DNA of 64,000 bases from Centropus unirufus (Eukaryota; Chordata; Aves; Cuculiformes; Centropidae), in NCBI GenBank assembly GCA_013397695.1, contig VYZI01000101.1:378447-442446 (forward strand), given 5' to 3'. Below the pieces are notes generated by a model. That model searched no databases and was not told the origin of the DNA. It was given only the letters and a program-made list of their open reading frames with translations. How positions within the stretch are numbered: the stretch's first letter is position 1; every line of letters starts with the position of its first letter. This document shows positions 48,946 through 59,525 of this stretch, piece by piece. The position numbers were made by a program, and so were the translations under genes.

Positions 48946-50151
48946 AGTAGGATATATCTGTAACTTACCTAGGTAATAGATCAACTTAAATACTTTTAAT
49001 AAAAGTGGGCACAATAATTCATTGCTCTGTCAGAGGAATATTCTGATGCTTAAGTGTTTGTGATCTATGTGAAAGAGGTTGAGATCTTTTAATCAAAAAG
49101 TGATATTGATATAACTGTGTGAATTATGAGTGTGCCTGTTTCCACGCTGAATTTACTTCTTGACCTAGCCAGGCTGGAGTTTTAATCTGCAGTGAGTGAA
49201 AAAAATTGACAACCTCTAGAAAGTTTGCCTGTTTCAAGATGTTCCTCACTTGGCTTTCTCCTGTTTTTTGGGGAGGAAAATGGTGCTGAGGCAGAGGGCA
49301 GAGCGTGCACCTGATGCCAGGCAGGGGTCTTGCCACGGAAGAGTCCGGCTGATAGCAAGGTAGTGCCGTGCCGCAACTTGGAGCTGGCAGGCAGAAATCA
49401 AAATGCCACCCCTTGGCTGCAGAAAGAGCTAAAAAATTGTCTCCAGCAAGTGACAGGTGCCAAGGTACTGTCGCCCGTTTTCTAATTTTAGCAGAAAGGC
49501 TGGCAGGGATCTTACCTAGACAGACAAGAGTTGTTTCTGCCTGGGCCGATCTGCTGCCATGGGTCCTGTTCCAAATTGCTCGGCTCAGTGCCTCTGCTTT
49601 TGGGAGGTGGTGTGCCGGCAGGAGGGAGAGGGGAAACCCCTACCCTTTCCTCAGAAGGCTTGTGAAACTTCTGAGCCTGCTTCAATACCGTAAAAATCAT
49701 ACTTTATATTAGCTGACTGAAAAGAAGTATTTGTAGGAATGTTATTAGCAGTGCAGTGACTGATACACGAAGCCCATTTGAAGTACCAGTGATGGTACAT
49801 GTGATTGCATGCGTATGAGAAGCTCCTGCTTGTCCTCTCTCCTGGTGACGTAGGAGAAGTTTGAGTACAGAATCAGAAGTGCTTATGGGAGTCCACCCAA
49901 GGAGAAATAGAGAGATGGTCTTCCCCCCCTCCAAAGTGACTGGGGCTTGTGTGAGGATTACACAGCATTTTCTGTCAAATTGCTATGATTTTGACTTTTG
50001 ATTTTGGAAATAAGTGTCTAGGGAAGGAGTCTGAAATAGTTTTCTGTTTCCTCCTTTCCTCGTTTCATTAATCACCTTCACAGCTTAAAGGTTGTCCTTT
50101 GCGATGCATCCACCCTCTGCCTCTTTCGGGGTGGTGTTTGCTACTCCTGGT
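48946..50151. other. Unique DNA, somewhat GC-richer at 49.3-49.7 kb, no gene seen
   Basis: A 114-codon frame at 49368-49712 lies in the GC-richer patch, where stops are rarer, and has no domain. Treated as chance. Confidence 0.45.
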
Positions 50152-50183
50152 GCTCCTAGAAACTTTTGCTCCTAGAAACTTTT
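50152..50183. repeat. Exact 16-base tandem duplication
   Basis: GCTCCTAGAAACTTTT occurs twice head to tail (50152-50167 and 50168-50183) with no mismatch. It is probably a recent local slippage or duplication event. Confidence 0.9.
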
Positions 50184-50719
50184 ACAGGAGGGAACTGGTT
50201 GGCCACTTCCCGGGTGGGCGTTATGGGCATTCTAAGTAGCTGTTTCAATAGTCTCAGAGCCCTTTGGAAAGGTAAGTGTTGTTGAATGGACCTATTTTGC
50301 CCTATGAGAGCTTTGGGCATGAGAGAGAGATGGCAGAAGCTTTCAGCAGCAGAGTCAGAGGGCACTGAAAGTCCTGCTATGGCATGTGGCTTGGTAATAC
50401 ATTTACAGACACCTACTGCTGGAGGCTACTGGAAGAAAGTTGCAGCCCAGATCCACCAGCCTTCTGCCCTGGCTACACATTTCTGCAGCTCTCTTTCACC
50501 CAACACTGGGCTCTTCTTCTATACCACAAGGCCAACCAGAAGGTTAAGCTGGCAGAAAAGTGACTTTGAGAACTTTGACGCATTTTCTGCTGTTTTACTC
50601 ACTGAAGTGGTTCCTTGTGAGATCAGACGAATGCCAACAAAGCTTTGTTTTTGTGAAGTCCTAACAGCAAACACGAAGTGATCTGTCATCTGTAAGAATA
50701 CTGTAGCTAATAGTGTAGC
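50184..50719. other. No gene supported
   Basis: A 131-codon plus-strand frame (50286-50681) spans most of this. It has no domain and ordinary chance composition. Confidence 0.45.
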
Positions 50720-50890
50720 TGTACTTTTCTTCAAGTAGCCCATATTCAGATATAATCTTAAATTGAAGAGAGCCTATTGGCATTTATTATTACCATACTA
50801 TTAACACTAGCTTTTATTAATGTGTTTTTCATTCTTATAATAATGGTATGGCCAGTATTTAGCTATTCCGGGCATTACATAAATAATAAT
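50720..50890. promoter_or_regulatory. Candidate regulatory block (AT-rich)
   Basis: Dense TAAT-type cores within 130 bases: GATATAATCTTAAATTG, CATTTATTATTACCATAC, TTTTATTAATGTG, ATAATAATGGTATGG and CATAAATAATAATTGGG. Repeat-free and without a coding frame. AT-rich composition raises the chance background, so confidence is modest. Confidence 0.27.
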
Positions 50891-51059
50891 TGGGAGTATC
50901 CTTTTGTCAAGCGTGGCTGCAGATGAACAATACAGAAGAGTTGATATCTATCACATATTTCAAAGGTTTTTTTCCACCATCTCCACTAAAAGCTATACTT
51001 GCGCCGAGCACATCTTGCTTGATGGAGGATAAGTTCTGCCATTTTGAGAGGGGTAGTTT

Positions 51060-51500
51060 TATTTATAATTGTGAATGTGTTTAGCCACATGAGGCTGTCA
51101 ATCAGTGAGACGAAAGCCCAGTAGGATTATTTCTGTAAGTGGCCAATTTCCCCCACCCTTTCCCTTCCAAACCAAGGACAGATGAAAGGTCATGATTAAA
51201 ACAGTGATTTTTTTTCCGAAATTGTAAGTAACAGTTTGCAACTGTTTTTCACCAAGATGTCAAAACTATATTTTATCTTAGGGAAAGGGGGGAGGAAGAA
51301 AATTATAAGTTCTTGAAAATGTTGGCAATTTTCCAAATGGTTGTGTTGAAATTTATTTTAATTATTGTACTTGTGTCAGTTCCTAGCAGGGGTAAAAGGG
51401 GGGAAAATAATTCAGCACAGTATTATGCAGCTATGGATTAAACAATTAATGGCATACCTCTGTATCCTATTAGTATATTTAAATTCATTATTTCAACAAA
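51060..51500. promoter_or_regulatory. Candidate regulatory block
   Basis: It begins with GAGGCTGTCAATCAGTG (near 51090), then GGTCATGATTAAAACAG near 51189 and TTTATTTTAATTATTG near 51352. GATTAAACAATTAATGGC follows near 51436. Repeat-free. Enhancer role is inferred. Confidence 0.3.
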
Positions 51501-51673
51501 TTGTTTTATAAGCCAGTGACTAGTGGATTTAACCATTTATTTTGTAGTCAAAATAGAACAGAAGAATAATTGTCTTGCTGAAGCACATCTTTGTGTGTAT
51601 GAATCCATCCAAAGAATTAACCCAAGACAATAAAATAGTGTAGAATGTCCTTGGGATGCTATTTTGTCCCCAG

Positions 51674-51856
51674 AGTTTGGTTGACTCTTGTGAAATCAAG
51701 GAACTTGCTGTCTGGGAGGGTTTTGGCAGTAGTCTGGTGGTCATTAGAAGAGCTACCCCCCCTAGAAGTGTTGAGGACTTTGGCACAATCAACATTTCCC
51801 TGGAAGATATCTCAGTTGGCATTGCATGTGGTGTTCTTCTCTTGAATATGTGCTAA
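51674..51856 (+). other. Candidate terminal exon (unidentified)
   Basis: A pyrimidine-rich acceptor (ATTTTGTCCCCAG) ends at 51673. An open frame follows through SLVDSCEIKELAVWEGFGSS and ends ...CGVLLLNMC before a stop at 51854-51856. The frame also has an ATG at 51656, before the acceptor. The composition is protein-like but no family is recognised, and a minus-strand frame of similar length overlaps it. Chance is likely. Confidence 0.15.
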
Positions 51857-53698
51857 CCATTCACGAGTCAGAAATGACACCTCTTGATTGATCATTCTAT
51901 GTAAGATAATCACCCAAGCAAATACTTCCATGAGCAATCTGTGGGTTCAGCTTTGTGTGTAAGTTCTAATAACAATGACCTGATAAAAAGATATTCTCAA
52001 GAAGTACCAAAGGAGAAATTATCCAAGCACAGGAGGATGTCACTGGCGTTTCTCTTTGCAGTTCAAATTAGAAGCATGCAAAGATCCTAATAATACCCCT
52101 GTTGAATTTTGGCCAGATGTATCTTCATAAATATTCTTTACATTAAATATTTTCTTCTCAAATTAGGCACAAAACCAAGATGCTGTCTTTCTATATCACA
52201 TGGTAATGCATTTTTCTTGATAAAGAGAGTAAAATGGGTAACATTGTAATCTCAGTAGCTTATGGTTTTCCATTTAGTATTTTTTCTTCGATGATACAAT
52301 TTCCTTTTTGCACAGGACAATCCTGTGCCTTTGTAATATGTGATAAAATATGTCATCTTCCACTACCACAAGGGATGTGTAATCAGATACTTTATCGCTG
52401 ATTATGTGAGTGGTGCAATATTGCATGACTTCAGCCACCTTTGCTCTACTACACAGTTAATCCACAAATACGAAAATGCACAGCATCCATGACTTTGGTA
52501 CTGTTGACTGTTTAAAGGATTTACAGTGAAGTGAGTAATTTCTTTGTGTATTTTGTAGGTGCCAAAGTCCTCTAAAAGTATAGTTCTGTGTTTTATAAGT
52601 ATATAGTTTTCAAGACTGTACTTTGCTATTTCCTTTCATTCTCCTGTGCTGATCTGTTGTGAGTTTTGAATTTAAGTGAAGAGCTTTCCCCCACTTTTTT
52701 TTTAATGTGAGCAGATAAGCAGAAGATGATGGTGCCACCTTCTTCACAAACTTTTTGGTTGACTACAAAAAATTACTATTGATTTTGGATGTGGTTTTGT
52801 CTTTTGTTTGTGTGGTTTTTTTTGTTTGGGTTTGGGTTTTTTTTCATCTTAAGTATGAAAATACTTTTCTGTACAGTTTAAATAATAGGCAAGATACTGG
52901 AGCAATCTCCTAAGTGTCTCTGGCTGGTGGAACTGACAGTTCTATTGCACTTCTGCTGCATGCTGCTCTCCTACATTCCGTTTCTATATGAGTCACATAA
53001 ACATCTAGTGCCAAGCTGTAGAATGAAGAGTGTATCATGAGATAACTATTCTCAGGATTTCTACAAAACATCAAGGGTGTTGATGTTGCATAGATGTGTT
53101 GCTGTGAGCAGTTTATGACTGGATGCACTGCTGGGGAGGAGGAGTAGAAACAGAGCTGTTGCCCAAGCTGTTTGCGAAGAAAGGTGCTCAGTCATTTTCT
53201 TCTGCAACTTTAGTAGCCTGGATTCACTGAAAATAAGGTGTTTATTGGCTTAACTGTTTTAAACTTGACTTATTTTTTTTACCTCTTTTCAAATACAGAA
53301 TGAAATTAGGGCAATATGGAAAGGGAGAAGGTTTGGGTACCAGCTAAGAAGAACTTTTCAGAGGTCCTAATTTTCCATTACATAAAAAATAGTGCAAGCT
53401 GAAGGTCGGCAAGACAACTGATGTGAAGAAAAACATTTGAATATGTTATTTGGAACATTTTCGGAGTGTACCTATATAAAGATATAAACAGTAGGCCATT
53501 TAAAGAAATGAAAAGAAGTAGAAAAAAAGAAATTTTTACATGCTTGACCCTTTCCTTCCCTTTTGCTACAGGAAAAAGAAAAAAAGATTATTTGTTTCTG
53601 AACCTTTTTGGGATCTCTGAAATGATTTACAGACAAGGTGTGCTGTATACAAGACCTTTTACTGTCTGCCTTACCAATGAAATAGGGCCCTATTTTAC
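51857..53698. other. Unique DNA, no gene seen
   Basis: AT-rich with T/G-rich low complexity at 52790-52844. Frames up to 85 codons without domains. Confidence 0.5.
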
Positions 53699-53718
53699 AA
53701 AAAAAAAAAAAAAAAAAA
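53699..53718. repeat. Poly-A tract
   Basis: Twenty consecutive A, the longest homopolymer run in the window. It starts 7 bases beyond the candidate donor of the minus-strand exon next to it, so on that strand it would be a U-rich intronic stretch. Confidence 0.85.
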
Positions 53719-53726
53719 GTTAGTAC

Positions 53727-53894
53727 TTTCTTTGCAGCCATCGTAGGCTTCCGTGGTGTGGAAGTCAAATGTAAATTCTGGCTGAATTGGACTCTTATGG
53801 AGGTAGCGTTCAAACAGCCTCTGAGGAGAAGAGGAACCATTCAGGTTGTAGGCCTCTGCGTGCTTCACAGTCCTTTGATCATTGCTATAATTCT
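53727..53894 (-). other. Best candidate coding exon (unidentified, minus strand)
   Basis: On the minus strand an acceptor (TATTAGTTTGCTTTCAG) ends at 53895 and a donor GTACTA starts at 53726. The 168 bases between have one open frame of 55 whole codons plus split codons at both ends (phase 1 to phase 1). The peptide begins ENYSNDQRTVKHAEAYNLNG and includes SPQRLFERYLHKSPIQPEFT and FDFHTTEAYDGCKE. About half the codons end in G or C, above the flanking DNA. Aromatic, charged and proline residues are mixed as in a real protein. I do not recognise the family. A phase-symmetric exon suits an extracellular or alternatively spliced module, but that is speculation. A single strong exon in a gene desert could also be an old pseudo-exon. 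Confidence 0.35.
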
Positions 53895-56391
53895 CTGAAA
53901 GCAAACTAATAAAACTTCCTATTGACTTTCACTTCTGTGTGTGCTTTGAGCAGTTATTTACAGTCTACCATCAGCAGATTAAAAATCAATTAAAATCCAT
54001 AGAGACTGCCAAAGTTACATACTCCTCTTTGCTGGTAAAGATTTTTTTAAAAGATTTTACATTAATACTTGCTGCTTGGTATTACTGAAGATAATGAATC
54101 AGATTTAGGCAAAGTCTATGCGTCTTTAACTCTACAGATCTTTATTCATCTTTAATTTTACAGAAGCCCTTGTAAGAACCTGTTATTCTCTGTGCCCCTT
54201 GCCTTCTGTAGAAATATGAGAATTTATGCAATTCATTTAACTGAAATGGAGATGTTGAAAGCTCTCCAATACTATCATGATGGATGCTATTGCAAATGTG
54301 TAGGGAAAACAATAATCTTAATGATAAAATGATAAGTTTAATACCAATACATTAGAATGAAAAGTGAATTTTAGTGCTGCTAATACATTAAAATAAAGGA
54401 GACTTTGATTTGTATTCCTGGTTTTTCCACTGAAGCCTTGCATACTAATTTTGTTTCATCCTGTGATTCAAAGGGAGTCTGCGTGGTCTTAGGGAGGCTG
54501 CACTGGGCTGGGATTGCAGCAATTGTGCTCTGCCAGCGACCTGCTCTGGGGGATTTTGGAGCAGGCAGGGGGTGGAGGTGGTTCTTGAGTTTTGTCTCCG
54601 TCTAATCTGTTTATACCATTAAACTCTCAAACACAGTGCTGCTCTTTCATTTCATTATAGGTATATGCTCCAAAGACCATTATGCCAGTGAATAGTCGTG
54701 ATACTTGCTCTAATATGTTACTCATGTGTCGATTGAAATGATATAATGTAAGTCTCCATATTTTTTTAATCGTCCTTTCTGTTTCATATTGTAATGCAAC
54801 TTTTCTCCTAAATGAAATTTACAGTAACTAAAGAAGGCATGATATCAGTGCATTGCAGTGTGGTGGTCAGGTATCAAGCACAAAAGGCAATGCTGATTAC
54901 ACTGGTAAGACAGAGAGCCCAAGCACTGAGAAATTTATGGAGGACATGGGGATGTGGGGAGGTATAATTAAGGTAACTTGTGCTTCTTTAATTTAGTCCT
55001 CTTATGGATAGGCATGTTGGTAGACTGCTGTATTTGATATAGCATAACAGTTCTGTTATTGGGAGTCTGCAGAAAAGCCAAAAAGGAGTTGCTTCCTCAG
55101 AAAGGAGTCGGAATACCATAGAGTAAATAAGGCCAGGCTTTTACAACAAATGCTGAAAATAAACAAAATATGAAATGACTGTTTGTTAAGCAAGCAAAAT
55201 ATATTCTGTGGGTGACATTTTATGTAAAAAAGACTGGTATGATATATTTATAGAGTTCCATGATACATATGCACAAGACAACTGAATTAAGATTGCACAG
55301 TCAACTTAAATCCCACAGCTCTCTTTACTTTGCAACCTCAATAGTGTTTATGTACATTTGTGTTGAAAAAAAAAAAACCCCAAATATCACCCTGTCCATC
55401 ACACTGACTCCTCGTTGTTATCTTGTGAAGCTCACATCCAGCCGCACTAATTTCTGCCCCTTTCTGTCTACAGGCATATAGCTATAGGTTGGTTCCCCTC
55501 TCATCACTCTGGAGAGAAGAGCAATTGTCAGAGTGCTAGGGAGGGCAATTTTTTTCCTAAGCTGCCATCCCTGTTTACCTATTTTCACTAGTAAATTCAT
55601 GTTAATGGTCTTCTCCCCTAAGTGCCTCTTTTTCCCACTACAATGGTTCTGCTCTCCACTTTGCAGTGGATGCTAGTACTCTCTGCTTGTGTTCATCTTG
55701 TTCCTCCAGACCATCAATTCAAGTTATTCGTATTCTCCATTTGCCCATAAACAGGCCCCCAGTTATCTTCTAAAATGAATCATCTGTTCCAGGTATCAAA
55801 TCCTCCTCTCCTGGTTCTGCAGTCCTCTCACATTCCTGATGGTATCCCACAGCATCTCATTCCACTGGTGTTTTTAGCAATTTAGTAACTCTTATTTCTC
55901 TCACTCACCACATTTAGTGACTCGGAGAACCACACTCCCACTCCACTTTGGCATGGACACTGACTGCAAAGTCAACGCCACCTCTTCATGGGTCCCTGAA
56001 GCTCAGGGGTGCTCAAGGCTTTGTGCAAGCACAGCCTGGTCAGCCTTGGGCACTAGGAATGTCAGGCATCTGTCCACTGAAGGTGGGATCTTAACATTAC
56101 TTAATTTTTTTTTCAGCTGAGAATATTTTTAATTGTGTCTATATTTGCAAAAATTCAAATATTTTCTGATATGTTTGCCTCACTCCCTCACCAGGTTTGT
56201 ATTGTTAGCACTAACTAATTTAGTGATGTTTTATTCAAACAGCAAAATTCCTATGCTTTCCTTTTTCTTACCCTGTATACCTTTTAAGGTCTGTCAAAAA
56301 TATGTCCTTTTGAAGCCATACAAAAAAAGAACATTGCTTTCAATAGTGCTACCATTTAATTTTTGGAACATCATATCACTTTACTGCTTTT
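53895..56391. other. Unique DNA, no gene seen
   Basis: Frames up to 73 codons; pyrimidine-rich patches at 55.6-55.9 kb. Nothing supported. Confidence 0.5.
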
Positions 56392-56442
56392 GGAATTGAA
56401 TCCAATTTGAATTTGAATCCAATTGGAATTTGAATCCAATTT
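56392..56442. repeat. 17-base tandem repeat, three units
   Basis: Three contiguous 17-base units with 0-2 differences: GGAATTGAATCCAATTT, GAATTTGAATCCAATTG and GAATTTGAATCCAATTT. Each contains a near-palindrome, so the array can also fold on itself. Minisatellite-like. Confidence 0.9.
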
Positions 56443-57206
56443 CTCAGACAGAGATGTTTTTCTGACAAGAGTTTTGCTTCTTGGGCATTCTTGCGAACAG
56501 AAACTGTTCATGTGCTGGGGTCTTAGACAGCAGAGGGTCATAATCTGTCCTCCATTCCAATCCCAGTAAAAAAAGAAACAAAACCAAACCAATGAGGCTT
56601 TCACTATTTTACTTGAATCCAAAGAGTTGCATTTCCACATAAAATTAGGATTCCTACATTTCTGAGTCATTGTAACATAAAATATTAACTGCCCTCGTAC
56701 AGCTAAACACTCTTTCAGTTCTTTCTCAGCATTTCATTTCTCTTTTTATATATCTGACCTTTCTGTAATTCTTCTAATCTATGGAATAATGCAATTTATC
56801 TTTTCTTTTACACATCAGCTTACTTAGGGAGCTGAGTGGAGGCATGGAGGGGGTGCATATATTTCTTGTTACTTTTTTCTGACTCAGTGTTTAGTCATTG
56901 TTTTCAGTATCATTTAATCTGTGGAAAGTTTCCCCCATATGTCAGGCCTATTTTGAACATGCAGCCGAGATCTATGCCACTGTAAACCCTTTTCAGATAT
57001 GATGCACAACAAAGGGCAGAGTTCAGTCCTACAGCATTTATGAAATGAAGCTTTTTCAAATGCTGTTATAACAAAACTGTGTATTTTGGTTTTGTTAAAA
57101 GTATCAATCAGGTTTCCCTGTGTACCTCATTTCCAGCACAAGTCCTTTTCTTTGTGTTGTTTACAGAAATGGAAGGATTAGGTGAGAAAGGTTTTCTCTT
57201 ACTTGT
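56443..57206. other. No feature seen
   Basis: Unique sequence up to the second solo LTR; short open frames only. Confidence 0.5.
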
Positions 57207-57916
57207 TGTGGTACTCTTTTGGGGTTTGAGTTAAAGTAGGATCAGTCTCGCCTAAGTAACTTCATTTTCTGAAATCAAACTGCACGTTTTTCAGACAGAT
57301 TCTCTTTAGGAGTGATAACGCAGGCAGTGGTATGCAGGAAGGCCAATGCTTATTCTTATCCCTATAGTACCAAGGCCATTCTTGAGCTTGCGAAAAAAGG
57401 GCAGCACCTGCAAGGACATGCGGATAAGGCAGATTACCCTAAACTGAGCAACAGAGTATTTCATCCCATGTACGTCATACTCGATATAAAACTGAGAGAC
57501 CATGAGGGTCCTGTCCTCTTTTGTGGTGGCCAACGTCCAGTGAAGACCTTATATGTCTGGTTGCTCCTAATCCCAGATACGTGCATCCCTGAATCCAGTT
57601 CCTGAGTCCAGCTCCCTCCTAGTCAAGGACCCATTCCCTCGTGTCTGCTCTACAGTATTTCTGGTGATTTAGTCATCAAGGGGCAGGCGAGTGATCTCAT
57701 ATATATATTTGTATATATTTTATTACTTCCTAATTATTTTCATTATTATAATTATTGCTTCATAAAAGCTGCAGGTTTCATTTCCAACCTGCAAGATTTT
57801 CTCCTCTCATTTTGCTTTCCTCTTTCTCTGGGGCAAGGGTTGGGGGCAGGAAAGTGAGAGTCCAACTTCATGGTTTTAGCTGCTGACGTTAGCTGGGTTG
57901 GGGCTGAACTCTGACA
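57207..57916 (-). mobile_element. Solo LTR, ERVL-like (copy 2)
   Basis: About 710 bases, homologous to 23719-24415. Shared blocks include TAAGTAACTTCATTTTCTGA near 57255, ATAAAACTGAGAGACCATG near 57485, TTCCCTCGTGTCTGCTCTAC near 57632 and the TTCCAACCTGCAAGATTTTC block near 57782. On the minus strand it starts TGTCAGAGTTCAGCCCCAAC and carries a TATA element (TTTATATCGAGTATGACG, near 57474-57491), as in avian ERVL-type LTRs. No internal retroviral sequence flanks it. No target-site duplication is visible, so the boundaries are approximate. Two opposite-strand open frames inside (57306-57605) are shadows. Confidence 0.75.
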
Positions 57917-58429
57917 AAATTTTTGTTACAAGATACTGTAAGTATTGAATGTTCTTGCTAGTATCCACTAGGTGCTATTAATCATGGAGATGCAACTTGG
58001 GGCTGAAGAATTTCCTGTATCAGCTATTCCGCCATGCTTGTAGAAGCTATATTGTGTACTACTATATCTTTTTCCTCTTTGACTGTCCACCACCCAAAAC
58101 TGGTTGAGGCAGGCTGCTGGACTTGCGAGGTCTTTGCACTGACCCACTGGGCTTGTTATGAAATCAGTACAGCTGCATATGCATACAATTGTCAGATAGC
58201 TGGCTAATAAGTTACAAGCCTAGGGGGTCCTTATTCAAGTTACACACAATTCACCGTGGTCTTCCTCAAGATTTCAGTGCATATTAATCAATGGTTGTTT
58301 TAAAGATGTGGCCTCAATGTCAAAGAGTTTACAGGAGGAGCATGAAACATACAACAAGCAGCTGTAAGAATACTCTCAAAATGATAATATGGAAGCTTTG
58401 ATTGACTTTGATTTCTGCAGAAGTTTGTT
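57917..58429. other. No feature seen
   Basis: Unique sequence after the solo LTR without open frames or motif clusters worth naming. Confidence 0.5.
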
Positions 58430-58800
58430 ATTAGCTCACTGAGAATGTTGGACCTAAGAGGATTTAATTTTCTTCAGCAAAACTATTTGGATGTTTAACG
58501 AAATTTAGTGGGTTATTTATGCAAATGGATATAGAGCATGGGAGAATAGGTATTCCTTAACTTTCCTTTGCTGTACTTACTGAAAAATGCTATTTATGGT
58601 AAGGTTGTGTACTTGTGCATGTCTTGGGAGAATGATGAGAGATTATAACAATGAAATGGAATTACTTTTCACAGGGAATTAGAACTTTAAATCTAGACAT
58701 GGCAATTAAAATAACATGCTGGCTAAATGGGCATTTATAAAGCATTAAATGTTGTGTTTTGTGAACATTAAACACATTTTCTGAAAATATTAATTCTTCA
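58430..58800. promoter_or_regulatory. Candidate regulatory block (AT-rich)
   Basis: Includes TTATTTATGCAAATGGATAT near 58513 (octamer ATGCAAAT), GGCAATTAAAATAACATG near 58700, AAAGCATTAAATGTTG near 58739 and AAATATTAATTCTTC near 58785. Repeat-free, no coding frame. Function inferred. Confidence 0.33.
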
Positions 58801-59111
58801 TTGGTTTTCTTGCCTCCTCCTTGTTACTTTTATTTGAAACTGGTTGATAATCCATCTTCCACACACCAGAGGTCAAGGATTTCTGAGACTGCTCTGGTGC
58901 TTGGGTTTAGCAACACTGTTGCCCTCTCCTATGACCTTTACTTTTGTTCTCATGAATAGTAGACGTTCACCCTGTGGACTGATTCAGAATGAGGGAGCCA
59001 ACAGTGATCAGTTTGAAGCAACCCAGTATCCTTGGTGAGAAAGTAAATCTTGAGTATGGCACTTTAGTAGCCGTGAGCCTAGGTCCCTCTAATTTTTTTT
59101 TAAAAAAACAG

Positions 59112-59257
59112 ATTTCCAGGTCTTTCAGATGCCTGAAGACCAGTGCAAAAAGATTATGAGAGAACAACAGATAATCTTGGATTTTCAGGAAAAATTGGTA
59201 ACAAATGTTCAGCTCCAGAAACAGATCCAAGCAGTTTGTCTTGCTTGTATTTTGTAG
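59112..59257 (+). other. Candidate exon with coiled-coil-like peptide (unidentified)
   Basis: After a T/A-rich acceptor-like stretch (TTTTTTAAAAAAACAG ending 59111), one frame runs FQVFQMPEDQCKKIMREQQI and on through QEKLVTNVQLQKQIQAV to a TAG at 59255-59257. The peptide is rich in Q, K and E with hydrophobic residues spaced like a helix. A donor-like GTAACA occurs at 59198. The acceptor lacks a proper pyrimidine tract because A replaces it just before the AG. Too short for statistics; not recognised. Confidence 0.2.
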
Positions 59258-59440
59258 ATTAACTGCCTAAAGAAAGGGTTGACCTTTTTTTGAGTGTATT
59301 GGGGGGGTCTGGAGGAGGAATTGGTTAGCATGAGTTGAACTTCCCTTCCTATAGGTACATCTCCAACATTTACATTCTTGAAAAGCTTGATTCTGATCAA
59401 AGCTGTTAGTATGTGGGGAGGTTTTATGACTGCTATTTTT

Positions 59441-59525
59441 CACAGAACTAAATAACAGCCCAGTTTAGGAGGGACCTCTAAAGATCATCTGGTCCTGCCT
59501 TTCTCTAGAGAATTTTAAGCTGAGA
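59441..59525 (-). mobile_element. CR1 LINE 3' tail fragment (very short)
   Basis: CAGAACTAAATAACAGCCCA, then GGAGGGACCTCTAAAGATCA and TCTGGTCCTGCC. This is the reverse complement of the CR1 end GG..AGATGATCTTTAGAGGTCCCTTCCAACC...ATTCT. Only about 85 bases remain. The element points to the minus strand. Confidence 0.65.

Noticed and set aside
49368..49712. 114-codon plus-strand open frame
   Set aside because: Located in a GC-richer patch where stops are rarer; no domain and a competing minus-strand frame.
50286..50681. 131-codon plus-strand open frame
   Set aside because: Chance-like composition, no domain, no splice-site support.
53699..53718. Poly-A as the tail of a retrocopy
   Set aside because: No coding or SINE/LINE body lies immediately upstream on the plus strand, and the coding-like sequence next to it is on the other strand and on the wrong side.
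57306..57605. Overlapping open frames on both strands
   Set aside because: Both are inside solo LTR copy 2 and are by-products of the LTR sequence.
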